In this document: positions 15,708-23,575 of the stretch, piece after piece
How positions within the stretch are numbered: the first letter of the stretch is position 1
Layout: each line of letters begins with the position of its first letter
NCBI GenBank assembly: GCA_016286165.1
Contig: JAEESE010000003.1
Span: 62,001 to 126,000, forward strand
Reading direction: 5' to 3'
DNA length: 64,000 nt
From: Bacteroidaceae bacterium
GTDB lineage: Bacteria; Bacteroidota; Bacteroidia; Bacteroidales; Bacteroidaceae
Notes under the pieces: generated by a model
Told to the model about the DNA's origin: nothing
What the model saw: only the letters and a program-made list of their open reading frames with translations
Database searches by the model: none
Translations under genes and position numbers: made by a program

Positions 15708-18700
15708 TTAGAAAGTGGCACGGAGCGACAGACCAAAGGTGCGTGAGCTCGAAGAAGAACCACCAACCATAGACTGATAAATCCAGTTCATACCATCGGC
15801 TGTTTCACAGTCGAAGTCCTTAAGAGTGCGATAGAGATAGAACGGGTTGCGAGCGAAAGCAGAAACGGTGAGGTTGTCGCAAGCGAACTTCTTCGTCCAA
15901 GTCTTGGGAAGTGTGTATGCCAAGCTGATCTCACGGCACTTCACGTAGCTGTTCTTCTGAACGGCTTCTGCATAGGTCTGATTAGCTCCTGCACCCCAAC
16001 CATACTGCATATCATTGACCTCGAATTGGGTAACAATGATATCGTTGGGTGTGCCGTCAGCCTTGACGCCTTCCTGAACAAGACCATTGTCCCAAACATA
16101 ATGGCCGTCGACCTTGGTAGTACCACGCTGGTAGTTGGCTATGACACTAGGATCGGTCACACGGACGATGGATCCCTTGTCGTTTTCGTCCTCGGTAGTG
16201 CTGTAGTAGTACATACCGCCACTCTTGCCATCGCGAACGCCGAGACCATCCTCGATGATACCTGTATCCATATAGTACTGCCAGGGAAGGTTCAACATGT
16301 CACCGCCTACGCGGAAGTCGAAGGTCAGGTCGAGGGTCAGGTTCTTATATGAGAGGCTGGTGCCGAAACCGCCGACGATTTTGGGCATAGCGTTGCCCAC
16401 CTTGCGGCGCTTAGACATATCGGTTACGTAGAGACCATCTGCGCCAACGAGTTTGCCGAGGTCTTCCTTAATCTTACCGCCATTCTCGAGATATTCGTCG
16501 AGTGCAGGGCCTGTCTGCATGAGGCTGCCGTCCTCAACGCGATAAAGGTGAGAGTGTACGTAGGTATACCAATCACCCATGGGCTGACCCACGTGTGATT
16601 CAAGGCTGTAAGCACCTACATCACCATCGAGGTGAGCCAATACATCAAGTCCGTCAGCCAGTTTCTTAACCTCATTCTTGTTCTTGGCGATGTTTGCGCG
16701 AACATCCCAACGCCAATCCTTGGTCTGGACGGGTGTGCCGTAAGCAGCAAACTCAACGCCTCGGTTGGTCAGCTTACCGACGTTCATCAACATGCTGCCC
16801 GCACCCATTGAGCGAGCTGCTGTGGTGGCCAGAATCTGGTCGTTGATGGTGTTGTTGTAGTATGAGAGTTCGAAACCAAAGCGGTTATGGAAGAACTTGC
16901 CTTCGAGACCAAGTTCAAATTCACGCTTCTGCTCAGGCTTAATGCTCTCGTTACCAACAGTTGTGTCGATGTAGTTCTGTATGAAAGAGTTACCTTTGGT
17001 TGCAAGATTGGCCTTCTGCAGGTTGCCCTGGCTGTAGGCTACCACTGCGCGATAGATTTCTGGCGCATTACCTACGACACCATATGATGCACGCAGCTTA
17101 CCATAATCCCACCATGTAGGACGATTGTCCTTCAACATCTCTGAGAAGATCAAGCTAGCGCTGACTGAGGGATACCAGAAGGTGTTGTTGCCTTTCTTCA
17201 GCGTCGAAATCTTTTCCTGACGCATTGTTCCCTCAATATATGCCCAGCTGTCGAAACCGTAGCCTGCAGTGAAGAACAGACCGGTACGGAGAAGGCTCTG
17301 ACGATCCATGCCAGCATTCGGAGTGCCTACTGAAGCAGCAAGGTTGAACCAGTTCTCCTGAGTCAGGCCCGATTTGGTGCTTACGTTGGTACGATAATAA
17401 TCTTCCTGACGAGCATTCCAACCTACGTGTGCCGTAACGTTGTGCTTCTCGGCGAATGTGTTATCGTAACCGAGCATGACGTCGCCGTAGTAAATCTGAT
17501 ACTTGCTGTTCTGCAAGGCGTAGCCGTCGCTGTATTCACCATTTGACGAGAAGATGTGTGCATTCTCTGCATAGTTCTTGTTCTCAATCTTGTCAATGGT
17601 CAAGTCGGCAGCTGCACGGGCACCAAGAACCAGACCCGGGATGATTTCCCAAGTGGGATTCACGCTACCGATGAAGCGGTTGTGATCTTCTTCTTGTACC
17701 TTACCCATAATGTTCCAGAAATACTCATCGATGAGTGATGTGGAGCCCATGGGGGAATAGAGGAACTGCTCGTCGGGAGTCAGAGTCTGATCTGTACCAC
17801 CGTTGACAGCTGCGATGCTGTTCTTATAGCCTAAGCTGGTCATCGTGTGATCGCGGATGTATGCAATGTCGGTGAAACTGCCAGCCATACCTGAATAGTT
17901 TTGCACAAGTCGTGTGATACGATATGGGCGGTTCTTGATGTATTGATGCTGATAGTTAGCCGTGTAGTTCAACTTAATAGTCTTCGTTACATCAAATGTA
18001 CCATTTAGGTTAAAGTTGTGACGATTGTTGTTGGAGTTGTACTGCATTGCTTTCACATCCGTGTAGGTGTAAGACACGCGTACATGGTTGCGGTCGCTGC
18101 TGTTGGTAAGTGAGAGATTGTAGTTCTGGTTGAAACCTGTACGGAAAATCTCTGACCAAGGATCTTCACAGATGGCAGTAAACGGACGAACCGTTCCATC
18201 GAAATAAGTGACAGACTTGCTGGCATCGTAGCGAGCACCATAGGAATAATAGGTCTCGCGGTTCGGTGTTATGATGGCATTGCCGTTGCGGTCAACACGT
18301 GTGTTGCGGAAACCAGTGAGAGCCTGCTCGTTGTCGTTGCCTAATACCCAGTTGTCATAACCAGGGCCGAATTCGGTTTGGGTAGAAGGCATATATGCCA
18401 CCTTGTCCCAACTGAGGGTTGCACTGAAGTCTATTTTTGTGCCAGTGCCCTGAGCACCCTTCTTAGTCGTAATCATGACAACGCCGTTAGCAGCTTCAGA
18501 ACCATAAAGTGCTGAAGCGGCAGCGCCCTTCAGAATGGAGATATTCTCGATATCCTCGGGGTTGATGTCAACGAGTCCGTTTGAACGGATACGTTGGTTA
18601 TCCCAGTATCCCTCGTTGTTGGTCTGTCCATTGTGAATGGGCACACCGTCAAGGACGATGAGAGGCTGGGTATTGCCTGTGATTGATGAGTAGCCACGTA

Positions 18701-19220
18701 CATTGATGGCAACAGCTGAAACGTTACCACCAGGAGCTGCACTTACGCGTACGCCAGGAGCCTTACCATAAAGGGCTGCGGCAAAGTTGGGAGCACCAGT
18801 CTTCACCAGCTCGTCTGCATCGATGCTGGCAACGGAGTAGCCGAGGGCCTTTTGCTCTTTCTTAATACCAAGGGCGGTGACTACAACCTCTTCCAGACCG
18901 GCCACGTCTTCTACGAGACCGACATTGAAGGTGTTGTCAGCAGAGCCGACCTTAATTGCTTGACCCTTGAAGCCCATATACGAGACTTCCAGAGTGGAGT
19001 TTGCGGGTACTGACAGGCTGTAACGGCCGTTGGCATCAGTCACTGTGCCGGTTGTCAAGCCTTTTACCTTCACGGTGGCGCCGGCAACAGGTTGCCCTGT
19101 ATCGTCGGTCACGGTACCCTGTACTTTCACATTCTGTGCTTGCATCGTCATAGCGAAGCACATGCACAGAACTGTCAAACACGCTCTCAATGAGAACGAA
19201 AGAAAACTTTTCTTTTTCAT
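15708..19220 (-). CDS. SusC/RagA-family TonB-linked outer-membrane transporter
   Basis: 1170 residues. Signal peptide ends MQAQ (26-29). A carboxypeptidase-regulatory-like domain follows (VQGTVTDDTGQPVAGATVKVKG, shortened; about 32-112), then the TonB-box/plug region (EEVVVTALGI near 110, LYGKAPGVRVSAAPGGNVS, RGYSSITGNTQPLIVLDGVP, GVVMITTKKG), and a 22-strand barrel ending in an aromatic residue (SLRATF). The protein imports oligosaccharides captured by SusD. It has no N-terminal secretin/FecR-interacting extension, so regulation through an anti-sigma factor is unlikely and the hybrid two-component system at 39347 is the better candidate. Transcription starts from 19306-19336. Confidence 0.96.
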   Translation of the reverse strand: MKKKSFLSFSLRACLTVLCMCFAMTMQAQNVKVQGTVTDDTGQPVAGATVKVKGLTTGTVTDANGRYSLSVPANSTLEVSYMGFKGQAIKVGSADNTFNVGLVEDVAGLEEVVVTALGIKKEQKALGYSVASIDADELVKTGAPNFAAALYGKAPGVRVSAAPGGNVSAVAINVRGYSSITGNTQPLIVLDGVPIHNGQTNNEGYWDNQRIRSNGLVDINPEDIENISILKGAAASALYGSEAANGVVMITTKKGAQGTGTKIDFSATLSWDKVAYMPSTQTEFGPGYDNWVLGNDNEQALTGFRNTRVDRNGNAIITPNRETYYSYGARYDASKSVTYFDGTVRPFTAICEDPWSEIFRTGFNQNYNLSLTNSSDRNHVRVSYTYTDVKAMQYNSNNNRHNFNLNGTFDVTKTIKLNYTANYQHQYIKNRPYRITRLVQNYSGMAGSFTDIAYIRDHTMTSLGYKNSIAAVNGGTDQTLTPDEQFLYSPMGSTSLIDEYFWNIMGKVQEEDHNRFIGSVNPTWEIIPGLVLGARAAADLTIDKIENKNYAENAHIFSSNGEYSDGYALQNSKYQIYYGDVMLGYDNTFAEKHNVTAHVGWNARQEDYYRTNVSTKSGLTQENWFNLAASVGTPNAGMDRQSLLRTGLFFTAGYGFDSWAYIEGTMRQEKISTLKKGNNTFWYPSVSASLIFSEMLKDNRPTWWDYGKLRASYGVVGNAPEIYRAVVAYSQGNLQKANLATKGNSFIQNYIDTTVGNESIKPEQKREFELGLEGKFFHNRFGFELSYYNNTINDQILATTAARSMGAGSMLMNVGKLTNRGVEFAAYGTPVQTKDWRWDVRANIAKNKNEVKKLADGLDVLAHLDGDVGAYSLESHVGQPMGDWYTYVHSHLYRVEDGSLMQTGPALDEYLENGGKIKEDLGKLVGADGLYVTDMSKRRKVGNAMPKIVGGFGTSLSYKNLTLDLTFDFRVGGDMLNLPWQYYMDTGIIEDGLGVRDGKSGGMYYYSTTEDENDKGSIVRVTDPSVIANYQRGTTKVDGHYVWDNGLVQEGVKADGTPNDIIVTQFEVNDMQYGWGAGANQTYAEAVQKNSYVKCREISLAYTLPKTWTKKFACDNLTVSAFARNPFYLYRTLKDFDCETADGMNWIYQSMVGGSSSSSRTFGLSLRATF

Positions 19221-19305
19221 GTTTGCTCTTTTTAGGTTAATAAAAGGAAGTTAGTTAGACATTATGGTTATTAGATTATTTCGGCTAAACAGCTTTAATC
19301 GGCGG

Positions 19306-19336
19306 TAAAATTAGAGTTTTTTTGCAAGATGACAAA
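19306..19336 (-). promoter_or_regulatory. Promoter of susCD
   Basis: Minus strand: TTTG (plus 19333-19336), 19 bp spacer, then TAATTTTA (plus 19306-19313), a near match to TAnnTTTG. The 5' untranslated region would be about 80 nt. The rest of the divergent gap 19221-19681 shows no gene. Confidence 0.6.
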
Positions 19337-19609
19337 CATTTTTCGACATTTTTATTTTAAAAATGTTTCTGTAGGGTCCATTTTGTTGTCAAAAGTGTCC
19401 AATATGTACTGCACTGCTAGCCGCTCTTCCTGACTTGCCAGCCTTACCGGTTCTCCATGTATTTCCAGTTAAATGTTCTGAGGGAGTAAGGGAAGCATAC
19501 AAAGTCTGTTCATGACATTAATTATATATATGTGTACTAAATCTCTACGTTTAAAGTGCAGCATAGATATTAAAAAAAGCACTCTCGTTTCGAATTTCTG
19601 AGTTTTTTC

Positions 19610-19640
19610 TTTGGTCGTTGGCTTGAAATGCCTATTTTTG
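19610..19640 (+). promoter_or_regulatory. Promoter of the GH2 gene
   Basis: TTTG at 19610-19613, 19 bp spacer, TATTTTTG at 19633-19640. This overlaps the ATG at 19628, so translation cannot begin there and the start is moved to 19682. Confidence 0.75.
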
Positions 19641-19681
19641 CGACAAATATGAACCAATTAAACATAGGAATAAACATTATT

Positions 19682-22600
19682 ATGCGCACTTTCCTTTCTG
19701 CTCTTACCTTGTTTTTAAGTGTTGGTGCTATGGCTCAGACTGTGCCGTCATCGTCATACACTCGCGGTATAGGTCAGTACCCTGGCCGCCCGTCGGAGTT
19801 TTACGGTCCCCGCTTTGAGCGTGTGGATGCAGCCGAAGCCCCACTCGTCAATCTGGCGTTGCACCGTTCGGCTTTGGCCTCGTCAACAGCCGATTACAAC
19901 CTAACGGCTCACCTCGTCACTGATGGTATCATAGATGAAGCATCATCGGCAACCTTTGAGGCATATACCCCAGCCGGTAAGCTGCCGCGTCGTGAGGCCG
20001 AATGGGCTCTCGATGGCGGACCCTATTCAAATAATGTGCTTATGGGCGAGCGCTCGTTCATAAGCTACGGATGGGGCGGTTACGAGGCGTTGACGGCGCG
20101 TGCTGTGACTCTTGACGCCCGCGTGGCATACCATAAGGACAAGGCGAAGGAAGGCTACGTCATTGCTGTGCAGGCTTCCGACGACGGCAAATCATGGACT
20201 ACGGTAGGCGAATTGCGCGGAAAGGGCCTGCCTGGCCAAGAAGCAAAATACGGACTCAGTTCCGACCCAAACAAACAGACTGCCGTTGACTATCTGCCGG
20301 CTCGGATGCTGGAGCAAACCATCACGTTCGGACGTTCCGTAAGTTTCTGTTATCTGCGCCTTGTAGTGGAGATGGTTGGCGCCGAATATTGGGCCATTCA
20401 CGACCTGCATTTTTTCGATGAAATCGGGCAAGAAGTGTGGGCGCAGCCTTCTCAGAGCTTCACCAGCATGTGGCGCAGCGCGGGTGGCGGACACCAATGG
20501 TTGCGCATCGATCTTGGCGGTCCTGCGAAGGTGGAGAAGGTGGTGCCTCATTGGGTAGAGGAGCCGAAGCGATGGCACGCAGATATTGCTGTCGACGGCT
20601 CAAACGTGACAATCGTCATGGAAGAGCCTTCAGCTGCTGGATACTATGCTCTGCGTGAGGTAGAGGTGTTTGGCCGTCCATCGCAGCGACTGGTTCCTCA
20701 GCCCGTACGCGGGTGGAAGGGAGACCGTTATGAACTCAGTGGCGGCCGTTGGCAACTGGCTCGCTCCACCGAGGTGCAGGCTACAGGTAAGGATATCTCC
20801 ATGCCCGGTTTCGATTCCTCCGAATGGATTTGGGCCACGGTGCCAGGCACAGTGCTCACTTCGTATGTCAATGCCGGTGCAGTGCCCAATCCCAACTATG
20901 CCGACTGGGTGGACCAGATATCGGAATCCTACTTCCGCTCGAATTTCTGGTACCGCGATGTCTTTGAATGGAAGCCCGGTGCAAATGGCGAGAGAGCGTT
21001 CCTCAACTTCGACGGAATAAACTGGAAGGCGCGTGTATGGCTTAACGGCAGTTTGTTAGGAAACATAGAGGGAGCCTTCCATCGTGGGCGTTTTGATGTC
21101 ACGGGCCTGCTCAACGAGGGCGAGAATGCTGTGGCAGTTGAAATCCTTTGTAACGAACATTTCGGCGTTGTTAAGGAAAAGGATGCCAATACCACCCAGT
21201 TCAACGGCGGCATACTCGGGGCCGATAATCCTACGTTCCATGCTACAATAGGCTGGGACTGGATAACAACAGTCCGCGGCCGTAATGCCGGCATCTGGAA
21301 CGAGGTCTACCTCACACGTGAAGGAGCCGTGACGTTCTCTGATCCCTATGTGGCCACTCATATAGGGCCAAAGGTGTCGGTGGCGCCAACAGTTTTCGTG
21401 CGCAACAACAGCGACCAGCCTGTGCGCGGTCGTGTGGAAGGTTGGATTGCCGACGTTCATTTCGAGCGCGATGTGCTGCTGCCGGCACTTTCCGAGCAGG
21501 AGATTGAGTTCCAACCCACCGATTTCCCGCAGCTTGCCGATGTAAGCCTGCCTTTGTGGTGGCCTAACGGCTATGGTGAACCTATCCTCCATGAGGCCGG
21601 TTATACCTTTAAGCCTGCTACGCGTCTCTCTACACTCTCTAAGGAAGTCTCAGCTCTCAACCTTCAATTATCCACTTTCAAATACAAAGTAGGTCTGCGC
21701 GAGATGACCTACGAGGGTGTGGCCGATAGCCTGCGCATCTATGTCAACGGCCGTCGCTTCGTGCCTCTTGGTGGAAACTGGGGCATGGACGAGCACAATC
21801 TCAACTACCGCCGTCGTGAGTATGACGCAGCAGTAGCCTTCCATCGCTCAATGCACTGCACCATGATCCGCAACTGGGTAGGCATGACGGGCGACGACGA
21901 TTTCTACCGCGCCTGCGACAGTCTCGGCGTGATGGTGTGGCAAGACTTCTGGCTTGCCAATCCAGTTGACGGTCCCAATCCCTACGATGAGCCCCTGTTC
22001 CTCAGCAATGCCTATGATTATGTACGTAGAATACGTCAGTATGCCAGCATAGGAATCTTCTGCGGCCGCAATGAGGGTTATCCGCCCGCTACCATTGACC
22101 GTGCCTTGCGCCAATACATTATTAATCTCACTCCGGGCATGGGTTATATACCCAGTTCAGCTGACGATTGTGTAACAGGGCATGGCCCCTATTGTGCACA
22201 ACCTGCACGAGTATATTTCGAGCGTCAGTCCGGCAAGATTCACACAGAACGCGGTATGCCTAACGTGATGAATTTTGAAAGTCTCACTCGCACTATAGAG
22301 CCTGATTCGCTGTGGCCGCAGAGCACCCAGTGGGGCCAGCACGACTACACCTTGCGTGGCGCCCAGCGTGCCAGTGAGTTCAATGACCTTGTAGATCAGG
22401 CCTTTGGTCCTTCGCAGAGCGCAGAGGAATTCACGCGCCGCGCGCAGTTCATCAACTACAACGGCTATCGCGCTATGTTTGAGTCTACTTCATGCAGCCG
22501 CGCAGGCCTTCTTATTTGGATGAGCCACGCCTGCTGGCCGTCGATGGTATGGCAGACCTACGACTACTATTTCGAGCCTACGGCAGCTTTCTTCGGTGTG

Positions 22601-23206
22601 AAGAAGGCTTGCGAACCCCTGCATATTCAACTCAATGCGCTCACTGACCGTGTTGAAGTGGTCAACGCCTTCGCCGGCAATCACGACAAACTCACCGCTG
22701 TGGCTACCGCCTACGACCTCAGTGGCCGTCGCCTCTGGCAGCAGACGCAGCGCCTGAACAGCGCCGACGACAGCACTACACCCCTCTTTGCCATTAACGC
22801 CAAGGCGCGCAGTCAGGCTTGTGTTCTGCTTCGTCTTGAGTTGCGCGAGGGTAAGAAAACCGTGTCGCAAAACGACTACTATGTAGGCTCCGTCGAAGGT
22901 AATTTCAAACCTTTGCTCAGTTTGCAAGAGGCCAAAATAGAGCAAACGACAACATTCGCTGAACAGGGCGAGATGTGCAGCGCCACCGTGACGCTTACCA
23001 ACAAAGGCCGTTCGCTCGTACCTATGCTTCGTCTGAATCTCTTAGGCTCAGATGGTCAGCAGATCCTGCCTGCCGACTACTCCGACAACTACTTCACCCT
23101 GCTTCCACGCGAGCGTAAGACAGTGACAGTGACATGGCATCGTGAGGACGGCCGTGGCCAGAAGCCGCAGATTGAAGTGACAGATTTCAATAGGGGCAAA
23201 AGATAA
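19682..23206 (+). CDS. Glycoside hydrolase family 2-type exo-glycosidase with discoidin-like domain
   Basis: 1174 residues from ATG 19682, chosen because it begins a clean signal peptide (MRTFLSALTLF...AMAQ) and the upstream ATG at 19628 lies inside the promoter. After the signal come F5/8C-like domains (about 45-340), then the GH2 sugar-binding sandwich (WKARVWLNGSLLGNIEGAF), an Ig-like domain, and the TIM barrel. E798 in CGRNEG is the probable acid/base and E866 in NFES the probable nucleophile. The barrel looks like the beta-mannosidase/exo-beta-glucosaminidase branch of GH2. It would act in the periplasm on oligosaccharides imported by SusCD. Beta-mannosidase activity would fit the N-glycan core, but the substrate is inferred. 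Confidence 0.85.
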   Translation: MRTFLSALTLFLSVGAMAQTVPSSSYTRGIGQYPGRPSEFYGPRFERVDAAEAPLVNLALHRSALASSTADYNLTAHLVTDGIIDEASSATFEAYTPAGKLPRREAEWALDGGPYSNNVLMGERSFISYGWGGYEALTARAVTLDARVAYHKDKAKEGYVIAVQASDDGKSWTTVGELRGKGLPGQEAKYGLSSDPNKQTAVDYLPARMLEQTITFGRSVSFCYLRLVVEMVGAEYWAIHDLHFFDEIGQEVWAQPSQSFTSMWRSAGGGHQWLRIDLGGPAKVEKVVPHWVEEPKRWHADIAVDGSNVTIVMEEPSAAGYYALREVEVFGRPSQRLVPQPVRGWKGDRYELSGGRWQLARSTEVQATGKDISMPGFDSSEWIWATVPGTVLTSYVNAGAVPNPNYADWVDQISESYFRSNFWYRDVFEWKPGANGERAFLNFDGINWKARVWLNGSLLGNIEGAFHRGRFDVTGLLNEGENAVAVEILCNEHFGVVKEKDANTTQFNGGILGADNPTFHATIGWDWITTVRGRNAGIWNEVYLTREGAVTFSDPYVATHIGPKVSVAPTVFVRNNSDQPVRGRVEGWIADVHFERDVLLPALSEQEIEFQPTDFPQLADVSLPLWWPNGYGEPILHEAGYTFKPATRLSTLSKEVSALNLQLSTFKYKVGLREMTYEGVADSLRIYVNGRRFVPLGGNWGMDEHNLNYRRREYDAAVAFHRSMHCTMIRNWVGMTGDDDFYRACDSLGVMVWQDFWLANPVDGPNPYDEPLFLSNAYDYVRRIRQYASIGIFCGRNEGYPPATIDRALRQYIINLTPGMGYIPSSADDCVTGHGPYCAQPARVYFERQSGKIHTERGMPNVMNFESLTRTIEPDSLWPQSTQWGQHDYTLRGAQRASEFNDLVDQAFGPSQSAEEFTRRAQFINYNGYRAMFESTSCSRAGLLIWMSHACWPSMVWQTYDYYFEPTAAFFGVKKACEPLHIQLNALTDRVEVVNAFAGNHDKLTAVATAYDLSGRRLWQQTQRLNSADDSTTPLFAINAKARSQACVLLRLELREGKKTVSQNDYYVGSVEGNFKPLLSLQEAKIEQTTTFAEQGEMCSATVTLTNKGRSLVPMLRLNLLGSDGQQILPADYSDNYFTLLPRERKTVTVTWHREDGRGQKPQIEVTDFNRGKR

Positions 23207-23263
23207 CTTCTGTTCAAATCAGAGTATCTGCCACATAGTATTTGCCGCTTAACCGGACATTCT

Positions 23264-23318
23264 CATTCGCTTAATTCGCCGAAGTTTTTATCATCGGTGA
23301 ATTAAGCGAATGCGTTTT
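23264..23318 (+). terminator. Strong terminator after the GH2 gene
   Basis: A 19-bp near-perfect inverted repeat (23264-23282 with 23294-23312), followed by CGTTTTT. It ends the GH2 transcript before the next promoter at 23453. Confidence 0.75.
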
Positions 23319-23452
23319 TAAGATGGAATATGGACTTGAAGCCATGTATAAAACGTCGAATAAATAGGGCTGAGGGTGTTCATGATAACACGTGATTTCG
23401 GTAAAATAGGGTTATTTGATAATATTTTTTGTCTTTTGACAAGTTTTTTTCA

Positions 23453-23481
23453 TTTGTATGATTAGAAAAGTTTTATCTTTG
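23453..23481 (+). promoter_or_regulatory. Promoter of the GH76-GH18 gene
   Basis: TTTG at 23453-23456, 17 bp, TATCTTTG at 23474-23481, giving a leader of about 85 nt to ATG 23576. An open frame starting at 23458 overlaps this promoter and is not a gene. Confidence 0.7.
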
Positions 23482-23575
23482 CACCGTGAAATAGTCCCTA
23501 ACTGCCTCCGTTTGACAGGAGAGCGCAAAAGAGTGACTGCTAAATCTAACTTGAAACAAAAAACTTCAAAGAGAC

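Noticed and set aside
19628..19682. Earlier start of the GH2 gene at 19628
   Set aside because: The ATG lies inside the -33/-7 promoter, and the signal peptide begins cleanly at 19682.
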